NCBI GenBank assembly: GCA_005524015.1 | Contig: SULG01000034.1 | Span: 1-32,465 of the forward strand | DNA length: 32,465 nucleotides | Direction of reading: 5' to 3' | Origin: Candidatus Jettenia ecosi | GTDB taxonomy: Bacteria > Planctomycetota > Brocadiia > Brocadiales > Brocadiaceae | Part shown: in pieces, positions 1-6,872 of the stretch | How the letters are laid out: each line of letters opens with the position of its first letter | How positions within the stretch are numbered: the stretch's first letter is position 1 | Made by a program: the position numbers and the translations under genes | The notes under the pieces: model-generated | Seen by the model: only the letters and a program-made list of their open reading frames with translations | The model's database searches: none | Told to the model about the DNA's origin: nothing

Positions 1-330
1 GGGGGAAATATTTGATATTTTTGATCAGCTTTAGAAAAGGGGGAAATGCATAATCCCCCTTAGTCCCCCTTTAAAAAAGGAGGAAAAGTTTGATATGTTT
101 GATCAGACAAACTTTTCTCAAGAGAAAATCCTCCCCCTTTTTCTAAACTCACCCTTCTTTCCCCCTTTTTTAAAGGGGGGCAGGGGGGATTAGAGAGGAA
201 TATGGGCACACATTGCTCTTTTTCCAAGAAGATACCTCCTTTTTTGTGGAATACTATTCTTAGCTTGATGCGTATGGGGGGTGCCCCTATTTTAATGTAT
301 AGGAATTTCAAACGTATTGCCTCCCCCTGA
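1..330 (-). repeat. Dispersed mosaic repeat, copy A
   Basis: Mosaic of short C-run/T-A/G-run hairpins (for example around 155-182) followed by a conserved segment at 190-275. That segment, read in reverse, closely matches 12029-12125. A further module at 291-311 recurs as its reverse complement at 28495-28515. No gene is convincing here; open frames in this stretch are low-complexity translations of the repeat. From 331 to 458 I see only GC-rich unassigned sequence. Before integration of the element, this stretch would have lain just downstream of the cupredoxin gene now ending at 9772. Confidence 0.75.
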
Positions 331-458
331 ATCCTCCTCACGGAGGGGAACAAGCGCTGTCCCCCGATGGCGGAGGTGAAGGGAGTGGGAACAATGTCGG
401 GAAACCAGGTATTTTAAGTCGTACCACATTCGTAGCCAACCATAAAACATATCAAATT

Positions 459-476
459 GTTTATTTTATGGTAAAT
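459..476 (+). other. Proposed attL core
   Basis: Eighteen-base direct repeat identical to 9770-9787. On the element-internal side it continues to give GTTTATTT-N6-AAATAAAC (459-480), an inverted repeat of the kind tyrosine recombinases bind as core arms. The right copy lacks the second arm because its outer flank is chromosomal. The reconstructed attP would therefore carry the full inverted repeat. Confidence 0.65.
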
Positions 477-495
477 AAACAAGCGTTTACTACGT

Positions 496-590
496 GTTTT
501 GATATGTATTGATATTGTCTTATCTATCTAGTATCCACAAGGCTTTCAGGGGAATTTAATTCTTGTTCTCATTGACTGGTTTTGATATGT
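496..590 (+). promoter_or_regulatory. Candidate integrase/excisionase arm sites
   Basis: The 12-mer GTTTTGATATGT occurs at 496-507 and 579-590. These are direct repeats 83 bp apart (about eight helical turns), just inside the proposed attL. A similar word occurs inverted at 446-456, outside the core. The placement fits arm-type binding sites, but the words are AT-rich and related text also occurs at 1-110, so this is tentative. Confidence 0.35.
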
Positions 591-656
591 TTTTATGACA
601 AGGTACGAACTAGATTCGAACGTAAATTGAATGTAAAACTTAACAAATGGAGATAT

Positions 657-1124
657 ATGCCTATGAAAAAGTTAACAAAGAAAGCTAAGGCGTCTGACAT
701 ACTAGTTAAAGATAAACAACCATCACAGGAGGCACGCCTTCCAAAAATACTCACTAAGGCATCTGCAGCTTATGTGAAGGCTAGAAAAAATGGCAAATCT
801 ATCAAAGATGCTTATAAGATCGCAGGTTTTAAAGGTAATCTGAACGGCAATGCTCCATACGAGGTTGAAAGACGTTTCAGAAACCATATTCAGAGTGAGT
901 CTTCCACATCTGAAGACATTCTACTGTCTGTGAAAGAAATTGCATGGGGTGTTTTAAATTCACGACAGAATACAAAACTGACTAAATTAGAGGAATTTTG
1001 CCTGAAAATAACCTGTGATATGGCAAAAAAAAAGGGAATGAGAAACGTTAACAATTATGTTTGTGATCTTTCAAGCATAGAAGCAAACGAGTTCGACCTT
1101 CCAGACAAGGAACAAGCTGGATAA
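657..1124 (+). CDS. Small basic protein with HTH-like N-terminus, unknown function
   Basis: First gene of the element. The frame is open from 582, but a GGAG at 649-652 favours starting at ATG 657 or the in-frame ATG 663, giving about 155 residues. The N-terminal 15 residues are lysine-rich. The next segment (AYVKARKNGKSIKDAYKIAG) reads like the helix-turn-helix of terminase small subunits and other homeodomain-like phage proteins, but no terminase large subunit is present. The C-terminal half has no recognised motif. It could be a regulator or origin-binding protein. The family is not recognised. Confidence 0.6.
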   Translation: MPMKKLTKKAKASDILVKDKQPSQEARLPKILTKASAAYVKARKNGKSIKDAYKIAGFKGNLNGNAPYEVERRFRNHIQSESSTSEDILLSVKEIAWGVLNSRQNTKLTKLEEFCLKITCDMAKKKGMRNVNNYVCDLSSIEANEFDLPDKEQAG

Positions 1125-1295
1125 GTGGGGAATATTAACCGTATTCACTCCAATTGTATGCAAAACCTGAACTTGAACGAATACTGCATTGGATAAGGGG
1201 TGTCACCCATGCATACCCCCTATAAGGTAGGTCTTTATATCAGATGTTTACTTGATGTCTGTTTGGGTGCGCATAAAATTTTTAGAAATAGGAAT

Positions 1296-1326
1296 ATACA
1301 GGGTTTTAGCATACCTGGTATATAAT
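1296..1326 (+). promoter_or_regulatory. Possible extended -10 promoter for the 1452 gene
   Basis: TATAAT at 1321-1326 is preceded by a TGG at 1316-1318; no good -35 hexamer lies at the usual distance. It lies 36 bp before the structured leader and would transcribe it. The rest of 1125-1295 holds no gene or clear site. Weak call based on sequence match alone. Confidence 0.35.
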
Positions 1327-1361
1327 ATGGTAAAATAAGATCACTGGTAAAACATTTCATA

Positions 1362-1435
1362 ATTAAGGACTAGGGTCTGCAGCCCGAAGAGTCATTTCCC
1401 TAGATGACCTGTCCTTAATCTCTACTACTAGGGCT
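1362..1435 (+). ncRNA. Candidate structured leader RNA with competing pairings
   Basis: A 9-bp closing stem pairs 1362-1370 (ATTAAGGAC) with 1411-1419. Inside are a hairpin closed by 1373-1375 with 1383-1385, and a perfect 5-bp hairpin of 1391-1395 (GTCAT) with 1404-1408. The loop of the latter (CCCTAG, 1398-1403) is perfectly complementary to CTAGGG at 1370-1375, and again to CTAGGG at 1428-1433 just before the ribosome site AAGGGGG. AGCCC at 1381-1385 can also pair with GGGCT at 1431-1435. Such exclusive pairings look like a switch or attenuator acting on the downstream regulator. It matches no riboswitch class I know, and it could instead act as DNA. Confidence 0.45.
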
Positions 1436-1451
1436 ATTTTAAGGGGGCAAC

Positions 1452-2372
1452 ATGAACACACCAAAAGGAATTCATCCCGCATTAAAAAGCTTAATAAACA
1501 TTGGTAACATTCATATTCCTGCCGAGAAGATATGGACTGAAACTAAGGAAGATGTCACAGGAAATAACAAGAAGCTATTAAATATCTTCATAGAGAACCT
1601 GGAAATTGAAATTGAATTGAAATTGATAATTGAATTGAAATTGATAAGAGCATTAACCGGCAGGTTTGTACTTATAACAGGGGATGATCTTTATTTGCTA
1701 GAAGCAGTTGGGGCTTATATTTACTGTATTAAAGGGAAAACAAGTCTTTGTTTGTATAATGTAGCTGGTAAAACAGAAGATGAAGTAAAAGAGGTTTTGT
1801 ACACACCTGTTACTTATCGTGATAGTGATGATAAGATAAAAACAGGAAATGTTATAGATCAGTTGAATGACGGTGTTGCTGTGTTTCTTAATATTTTAAG
1901 TTGTTATGATGATTCTTTTCTAATTAAGTTAGTAAGCGATATACAACATACCAAGAACAATACAGGCATGCTGATTGTTACCACGTTCAGCACCAAAGAT
2001 GAACTGCCTAAATATTTTACTAATTCGTTTGAGGTGGTAAGCCTTAAAACGGAGATCGCACCAGAGATGCAGGGACAAGCCAATTTTAATTGGAAGGTTG
2101 AAGATGATAGAGTTTGTGCCAATGGGAAAGAAGTGTCTCTGACCGAGTTACCAATTAGACTATTTCTTTGTTTGTATGAAAAAAGAGGGAATTTTGTAGA
2201 GAGAGAAATACTTGAAAAATGTTGGAACAGCAGGCCGATGTATGAACATTTTGTACCCGATGCAATAAAAAGCCTGGAGTCTACCTTGAAAAAGAATTTA
2301 GATATTCAAATAGATATATTTAAAGCAAAGAAAAGCGGAAAAACGATTACTGCATACAAACTCCTACCATGA
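1452..2372 (+). CDS. Regulator: degenerate sigma-54-activator-like AAA+ domain plus winged helix
   Basis: 306 residues, start ATG 1452 behind AAGGGGG. Residues about 70-200 follow the layout of the sigma-54-activator AAA+ fold: FVLITGDD stands where the Walker A strand is expected, GVAVFLNIL where the GTLFLDEI strand is expected, and GMLIVTTFST where the sensor strand is expected. The P-loop lysine/threonine and Walker B acids are missing, so ATP hydrolysis is unlikely. Residues about 213-306 (from NWKVEDDRVCANGKEVSLTE) resemble an OmpR/PhoB-type winged helix: L-T-E-L-P-I-R-L-F near the first helix, then REILEKCW, then the recognition-helix region. It probably binds DNA and controls element genes. 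An in-frame 18-bp tandem duplication at 1611-1646 repeats IELKLI. Confidence 0.6.
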   Translation: MNTPKGIHPALKSLINIGNIHIPAEKIWTETKEDVTGNNKKLLNIFIENLEIEIELKLIIELKLIRALTGRFVLITGDDLYLLEAVGAYIYCIKGKTSLCLYNVAGKTEDEVKEVLYTPVTYRDSDDKIKTGNVIDQLNDGVAVFLNILSCYDDSFLIKLVSDIQHTKNNTGMLIVTTFSTKDELPKYFTNSFEVVSLKTEIAPEMQGQANFNWKVEDDRVCANGKEVSLTELPIRLFLCLYEKRGNFVEREILEKCWNSRPMYEHFVPDAIKSLESTLKKNLDIQIDIFKAKKSGKTITAYKLLP

Positions 2373-2377
2373 TTTAT

Positions 2378-2507
2378 CCATCCTGAAAGCCCTTATTTAA
2401 GCGGCATCTCTAAATACCTAATGAGACCTTATAAGGAATAGCCCACCCTGAAAGCCCCTATTTAAGCGGCATCTCTAAATACCTAATGAGACCTTATAAG
2501 GAATAGC
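2378..2507 (+). repeat. 65-bp tandem direct repeat, two copies
   Basis: Units 2378-2442 and 2443-2507 differ at only a few positions near their starts. The array begins just after the stop of the winged-helix gene and ends about 90 bp before the ribbon-helix-helix gene. Each unit contains the palindrome CCTTATAAGG. It may be a pair of operator sites for a neighbouring DNA-binding protein, or a simple duplication. Confidence 0.85.
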
Positions 2508-2599
2508 TTTTAATAAGCTGTTTGTTGAATATAATCCCTTGTAGAGCAAAAGCCATGCGGCTTTGCTTTATAAGGGATTTTTTAATTGAGGTGAAGTAT

Positions 2600-2773
2600 A
2601 TGGATGGTGGATACAAGTTTCTGCAGGGGTTAATACCTATAAAGATGCACAGAGATTTCACACTTTTAGCCAGAGAGTTGCGGAAATCGAGGAGTATGTT
2701 GTTGCGTGAAGCGGTTGAATTCTATCTTAAAAATCAAAAAGGTAAATCTTCACATGAGGGTGATAAGCAATGA
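2600..2773 (+). CDS. Ribbon-helix-helix (CopG/Arc-like) DNA-binding protein
   Basis: 57 residues from ATG 2600, preceded by GAGGTGAA; the frame is open further upstream to 2522, but that part has no ribosome site and no similarity I recognise. IPIKMHRDFTLLARELRKSR followed by MLLREAVEFYLK is the pattern of a short strand, helix A, turn and helix B seen in ribbon-helix-helix repressors. It is placed directly upstream of the primase gene and overlaps the next ORF by ATGA, so it probably autoregulates the replication operon or controls copy number. Confidence 0.7.
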   Translation: MDGGYKFLQGLIPIKMHRDFTLLARELRKSRSMLLREAVEFYLKNQKGKSSHEGDKQ

Positions 2774-2889
2774 ATAACCTTATGGACAAAGAAAAAATCT
2801 TAAATCGTTTAGATATTCCAAACTACTACAAATCCCTTATTCCTTCTTTGAAGGTTAATGGCAAGCCAGAGGCGGAGGTGCAAGGATGA
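2770..2889 (+). pseudogene. 39-aa ORF resembling a truncated CHC2 primase zinc-finger start
   Basis: Not in any long frame, but neatly placed: its ATG overlaps the upstream stop (ATGA at 2770-2773) and its stop overlaps the primase ATG (ATGA at 2886-2889). Its end, YYKSLIPSLKVNGKPEAE, matches the lead-in of CHC2-type primase zinc-binding domains, where LKVNGKPEA is normally followed at once by a CPFH segment. Here it stops after EVQG and all zinc ligands are absent. It is either a relic of a lost zinc finger or a retained leader peptide coupling translation. The resemblance is from memory of the family. Confidence 0.5.
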
Positions 2890-5372
2890 GTGAGGCGGCT
2901 ATTTCGACAGACACTGCAGTCAGTTTCTATAAAAACGCACGCAACAAGACTGGTGTGACCAGCAATCTTCATGTAATAATGGACGGTATCAGGAACGGAA
3001 ATTGGGAAAAGGAGGTCGAGGCAGTCAGGAATGAAAAAGATAAAACAAGACGAAGTCGGTTAAAACAAGGAGTCCCTGCATTCACTCCAAGCGGTGTCTT
3101 CGCCGAGCGTAAGGTAAGCGGGCTGCAATGCCATAGCGGGGTGCTAGCGATTGACTTTGACCTCGAAGACAATCCTCAGCTAGGAGTAGAGCTTGCATCG
3201 GTGCGAGCGACCTTAGAGAAAGATAAATTTTCCGAGTATGTTTCGCTATCTGTTTCTGGTCAGGGCCTCTTTGTTATCATCAAGATAGACGAGGCAAAAC
3301 ATACAGAAAACTTTTTGTATCTTGAACAATATTACAAAGAAACCTACGGATTGGTAATTGATAAATCTTGCAAGGATGTTTCACGGCTGCGTTTTGTATC
3401 GTATGATCCTAACTTATACCACAACAAGGATGCAGAAAAATACTGCGAATCGGCACAGGAGTATACGAAAATGTGCCAACCAGCACAAAAAGATGCGAAA
3501 GCGTACCCGAGCAGCCAGGACGACAACGCCCGCATCATGGCTGATATTGTCAAGAGCGGGAAAATGATCGGCGACGATAGCTATGGCGATTGGGTCACTA
3601 TAGGTTTTGCATTAGCTGCTACCTTTGGCGAGGCTGGCAGGGGTTATTTTCACGCACTCAGTCAACGAGGCGTAAAATACGATGCAGGCGAATGCGATAA
3701 GAAGTATAGCAATTGTATTGAAACAAATCAAGGGAAAGTCAAATTCGGTACTATCGTGCATATGGCAAAGCATGCAGGAGTTGTACTTTCTCAGCCTAAA
3801 CAGGGGGATTGGCCTGAGGGATTAGGAAAGACCAGGAAAAGAAGCAAGGAAATAGTTGGGCTTGGTAGTTTTTGGGTAGTTCTTGAAGAGGGGGATATTG
3901 ACCTGTGCACGGTAACCCTATTCCAGGAATTTCTTCCTGCTAACGGGTTTCGGCGTTACAAAGTCAATCCGAATGATAGCGCATATGTGTATGTGCGGAT
4001 TTCTGGCAGCTTGGTTGAGCCTGTTTTGCCAGTTCAGATAAAGGATTTTGTTTTAGATTACTTAAAAAAGGAAAAGCAAAATGCAGTGAAAGAGGAAAAG
4101 AAAACTCTGAAAAAAGTTTTTCGTAAAGTACAGGCTAGCAGTGGCTTTCTCTTTTCAGAATGGCAAATAAACTCATTGCCCTATGTCACGATTGATTTTT
4201 TAAGGGATACTTTTGACACCTGTTACTTATTTTTCAGTAATGGGGTTGTAGAAATAAAGAAAGACTCGACCTGCCTGCATCCTTACACCAAGCTGCAAGA
4301 GCTGGAAAAGTTTGTTTGGAAGAAAAGTGTAAACCCGCATGTTTTTTGCGAGGCCGACACGCCTAGCATGTTCGCCGAGTTTGTCGCAAATACTTCTTCA
4401 TACGTTTTAACTGAAGACGAACGGGCGGCGGAATCCGCATTAGGAGAAGAGCACCTTCCTGTCGGCGAGCGATGGATGCGCATGTCTGACCTTGAATCAA
4501 AGATAACGGCATTCGGGTATCTGATGCATGGATATAAAGACGTAGCTAGCTGTCCTGTGGTTATTGGATGCGATGCCCAAATCAGTGAAAAGGGCGTGGC
4601 AGAAGGCGGCACTGGCAAGAGCCTATTCCTGGTCCAGGCTTTGTCACAGGCAAAGAATTTATTGCAGATAGATGGACAAACGACTGATCTATCAGACCGC
4701 TTTTGTTTTCAACAAGTGACGCCAGACACGCATATTATAGCGTTCGATGATGCAAATTGGAAGTTTGACTTCAGGACATTGTTCCAGAGAGTGACAGGTA
4801 ACTTTTCAGTTGAGAGAAAAAACGCTATGAAGTTGGATATTCCCTTTGAAGTGTCGCCAAAGATGTGCATAACTAGTAATCATACCTTCAAGGGAGAGGG
4901 GCATAGCTTCACCCGCAGGCAGCATATCATTGAGTTTTCCGATTACTACAAATTACGAACACCGAAAGAGGTGCATAACAAAGCGTTGTTCACCGCATGG
5001 AATTATGAAGAGCGAAATGCCTTTTTTTCTTTTGCGATTCACTGCATCCAGGAGTATTTTGAAAAGGGGTTGGTCGCACCGAAAATCAGGAATTACGAAA
5101 CAAGGAAACTTTTGGATTCTACGCCAGATGGCTTCTCTGAATGGGCAGACTCGAGCATTACTCTGAATAAAGAATTTTTACGCAACGATTTAATCGAGGA
5201 TTACAAGAGCGTAACAGGGGATATTGAAATAAAGCCGAAGGTGTTTACCGAAAGCTTGCTTCGATGGGTGAGGCATAGGGGTTTCACTTATAATCCCAGC
5301 ACGAACGGAAAAAGAGACATAAGGAACGGCAAAACACATGTTTTTATTGCCAAAATCGCTAAAAACAACTAG
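2886..5372 (+). CDS. Primase-helicase: BT4734-like N-terminus, PriCT-2, SF3-type helicase
   Basis: 828 residues; replication protein of the element. The N-terminal ~185 residues fit the BT4734/VirE-N family, probably an archaeo-eukaryotic-type primase fold: acidic pair D90/D92 in AIDFDLED, then SVSGQGLFVIIKI and DVSRLRFVSYDP. Residues about 215-300 (ARIMADIVKSG to VHMAKHAGV) match the PriCT-2 primase C-terminal domain. Residues about 550-700 are a D5/SF3-like helicase with Walker A GGTGKS (574-579), Walker B IIAFDD (617-622), a motif-C-like KMCITSNHT and an arginine-finger-like RRQHIIEF. The start ATG overlaps the stop of the preceding small ORF, so translation is coupled. The origin-like repeats begin 26 bp after its stop. 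Confidence 0.85.
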   Translation: MSEAAISTDTAVSFYKNARNKTGVTSNLHVIMDGIRNGNWEKEVEAVRNEKDKTRRSRLKQGVPAFTPSGVFAERKVSGLQCHSGVLAIDFDLEDNPQLGVELASVRATLEKDKFSEYVSLSVSGQGLFVIIKIDEAKHTENFLYLEQYYKETYGLVIDKSCKDVSRLRFVSYDPNLYHNKDAEKYCESAQEYTKMCQPAQKDAKAYPSSQDDNARIMADIVKSGKMIGDDSYGDWVTIGFALAATFGEAGRGYFHALSQRGVKYDAGECDKKYSNCIETNQGKVKFGTIVHMAKHAGVVLSQPKQGDWPEGLGKTRKRSKEIVGLGSFWVVLEEGDIDLCTVTLFQEFLPANGFRRYKVNPNDSAYVYVRISGSLVEPVLPVQIKDFVLDYLKKEKQNAVKEEKKTLKKVFRKVQASSGFLFSEWQINSLPYVTIDFLRDTFDTCYLFFSNGVVEIKKDSTCLHPYTKLQELEKFVWKKSVNPHVFCEADTPSMFAEFVANTSSYVLTEDERAAESALGEEHLPVGERWMRMSDLESKITAFGYLMHGYKDVASCPVVIGCDAQISEKGVAEGGTGKSLFLVQALSQAKNLLQIDGQTTDLSDRFCFQQVTPDTHIIAFDDANWKFDFRTLFQRVTGNFSVERKNAMKLDIPFEVSPKMCITSNHTFKGEGHSFTRRQHIIEFSDYYKLRTPKEVHNKALFTAWNYEERNAFFSFAIHCIQEYFEKGLVAPKIRNYETRKLLDSTPDGFSEWADSSITLNKEFLRNDLIEDYKSVTGDIEIKPKVFTESLLRWVRHRGFTYNPSTNGKRDIRNGKTHVFIAKIAKNN

Positions 5373-5397
5373 GTATACTATATATTTGTACAGGCAC

Positions 5398-5706
5398 AGT
5401 ACGCAGGAGTACGCAGGAGTACGCAGAACAGTACGCAGAATCGCCCGCAACCCCCTGCAAATGCTCAACAGTACGCACAGTACGCACGATTTCCTACCTA
5501 GCGGGGGGGGGTATAAAAAAGGGGTATAAAAAAGGGGGTATATAAAAAAAAGGGTATAAAAAAAAGGGGGGTGGGGTGTAAATCGCAAAATCGTGCGTAC
5601 TGTGCGTACTGCGTTTTTGTAAACCATTGCTATTAACAGACTTAACCTAGTACACAGAGAAAAAATCGTGCGTACTCCTGCGTACTCCTGCGTACTCCTG
5701 CGTACT
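5398..5706 (+). other. Candidate replication origin: 12 octamer iterons in mirrored arrays around a G/A tract
   Basis: The octamer AGTACGCA occurs six times in forward orientation (starts 5398, 5408, 5418, 5430, 5470, 5479) and six times inverted (starts 5594, 5603, 5669, 5679, 5689, 5699). Outer arrays step by 10 bp, inner pairs by 9 bp. Positions 5470-5492 and 5588-5610 form a perfect 23-bp inverted repeat. Between them (5503-5576) runs of 9, 4, 5, 3, 6 and 4 G alternate with TATAAAAAA-type tracts, giving easy melting and strong strand asymmetry. The site directly follows the primase-helicase gene. This is the layout of an iteron origin with an unwinding element, although origin function is inferred. 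Confidence 0.7.
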
Positions 5707-5758
5707 GTGAGACAAACTTAACATATTTCTGAAATTCTAACTTTTGAAAGGAGATTGC

Positions 5759-6169
5759 ATGTCGGATATTTCTAAATTTTTCGTTAATCCAGAATTAAAA
5801 AAAGCATTTCAGCAATATGCACAGCAAATTACACAGGGGGCACACAAAAAAGATGCAGGCAAGGATGCAGGCAACGATGCAGGCAACGATGCAGGCAAGG
5901 ATGCAGGCAACGATGCAGGCAAGATTGAGCCGCAAGCCATACCATACGAGCTAGCCGAACGAATGGCTATCGAGGGGGAAAACTGCGAGCCAGACCAGGT
6001 GCAGCCTTATATTACCAGTTTTGGTGTTCTGGTGATCCCTTTCAACAGTGATCCTAAATATCATTATTGGAAGCCAGGCGGCCAATCAGTATGCGCCACA
6101 CTCAAAGAACTAGGGCGGTGCGATTTGATCGAAAAGTATACACATCCAGAATACATTAGGGGTAATTAA
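5759..6169 (+). CDS. Unknown protein with DAGK/DAGN tetrapeptide repeat
   Basis: 136 residues from ATG 5759, chosen because AAAGGAG ends five bases before it. The N-terminal helix (FFVNPELKKAFQQYAQQITQG) is followed by a low-complexity linker of six DAGx units (about residues 32-55) encoded by exact 12-bp repeats, then a compact C-terminal domain with YELAERMAIEGENCEPDQVQ. It is the first gene after the origin-like region, in the same direction as the nuclease gene that follows 5 bp later. The family is not recognised; a role in replication or recombination is suggested only by position. Confidence 0.65.
   Translation: MSDISKFFVNPELKKAFQQYAQQITQGAHKKDAGKDAGNDAGNDAGKDAGNDAGKIEPQAIPYELAERMAIEGENCEPDQVQPYITSFGVLVIPFNSDPKYHYWKPGGQSVCATLKELGRCDLIEKYTHPEYIRGN
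5852..5923 (+). repeat. Six 12-bp tandem repeats inside a CDS
   Basis: Six units of GATGCAGGCAAG/C in a row, in frame, encoding alternating DAGK and DAGN. Third-position identity between units points to recent slippage rather than old selection on protein sequence, so copy number probably varies between relatives. Confidence 0.9.
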
Positions 6170-6174
6170 AGCAC

Positions 6175-6651
6175 ATGAAGAAAGCTGACATGACCATAGT
6201 GCAGGATACACGGGAACAGCTTCCCTTGACATTTCCCGAAGCTAAGGTGCAGGTGGCAACGCTCCTTACTGGCGACTATTCCCTTGAGCACTTCGAGGAC
6301 AAGGTTACGATTGAACGTAAATCGCTTCCAGACCTCTTAGGATCGCTTGGGAATGACAGAGATAGATTTATGCGTGAGATACAGAGAATGCAGGCGTTTG
6401 AGTATGCAGGGCTTGTTGTCGAGGCCTCTATGCAGGTGCTATACAAAGGTAATTGGCGGTCTGAGATTACGCCACAATCAGTAATGGGTACACTTCAAGC
6501 ACTGAGCGCAAAGTATGGAATACACGTTTTCCTTGCTGATAATCGGGAACTAGCAGCCAGGACAGTTGAGGGATTGCTATTCCACTTTCTCAGAAAGCAA
6601 TATGAATTACATGAGAGGCTTAAACCTCTCTTAGGAATTACACAAACTTAA
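6175..6651 (+). CDS. ERCC4-fold nuclease
   Basis: 158 residues. DTREQLPL near the N-terminus, then GDYSLEHF and TIERKSLPDLLGSL make up the XPF/ERCC4 active-site signature (GDX-n-ERKX3D), followed by RDRFMREIQRM. The single-domain form lacks a helicase domain, as is usual for phage and mobile-element versions that cut branched or flap DNA during replication and recombination. The start may be ATG 6175 or the in-frame ATG 6190, as no strong ribosome site separates them. It lies 17 bp upstream of the excisionase-like gene in what looks like one transcription unit. Confidence 0.85.
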   Translation: MKKADMTIVQDTREQLPLTFPEAKVQVATLLTGDYSLEHFEDKVTIERKSLPDLLGSLGNDRDRFMREIQRMQAFEYAGLVVEASMQVLYKGNWRSEITPQSVMGTLQALSAKYGIHVFLADNRELAARTVEGLLFHFLRKQYELHERLKPLLGITQT

Positions 6652-6668
6652 CAGGAGAGAAAACCACA

Positions 6669-6872
6669 ATGCAGATAGCAAAGAATGAAGATAGCGAATA
6701 CTTAAACGTAAACCAGGTAGCTACATTTTTAGGTGTATCGGTGGATACCGTTTATTCATGGACAATGCGTAAGTCTATACCTTTTTACAAGTTGGGTAAG
6801 CTTGTGCGCTTCAAGAGGTCTGAACTTATTGCATATATGGACAGCTTAAAGGTCGAGCCATATGGCAGTTAA
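6669..6872 (+). CDS. Excisionase-like HTH_17 (MerR-fold) DNA-binding protein
   Basis: 67 residues with the whole pattern of the helix-turn-helix family of Xis and similar proteins: YLNVNQVATFLGVSVDTVYS, WTMRKSIPFYKLGKLVRFKR, then a short C-terminal helix. The ribosome site AGGAGA lies upstream of ATG 6669. Its 3' end overlaps the methylase start by 11 bp. It is a likely partner of the integrase at the right end, though it could also be an operon regulator. Confidence 0.75.
   Translation: MQIAKNEDSEYLNVNQVATFLGVSVDTVYSWTMRKSIPFYKLGKLVRFKRSELIAYMDSLKVEPYGS

Noticed and set aside
60-353. 97-codon open frame on the minus strand
   Set aside because: It is a translation of the C-run/G-run repeat (strings of P, F, K and G), with no ribosome site and no family; the repeat explains it.
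657-1124. Terminase small subunit
   Set aside because: Only the HTH-like segment resembles it; no large subunit, portal or capsid gene exists in the element, so the name is not justified.
5190-5627. 145-codon minus-strand frame through the iteron region, with repeated VRTVRT and VLCVL peptides
   Set aside because: The peptide repeats come from the DNA octamer array; the frame overlaps the primase end and has no start signal.
5398-5706. CRISPR array
   Set aside because: Repeat units are only 8-10 bp, come in both orientations, and have no unique spacers of regular length.
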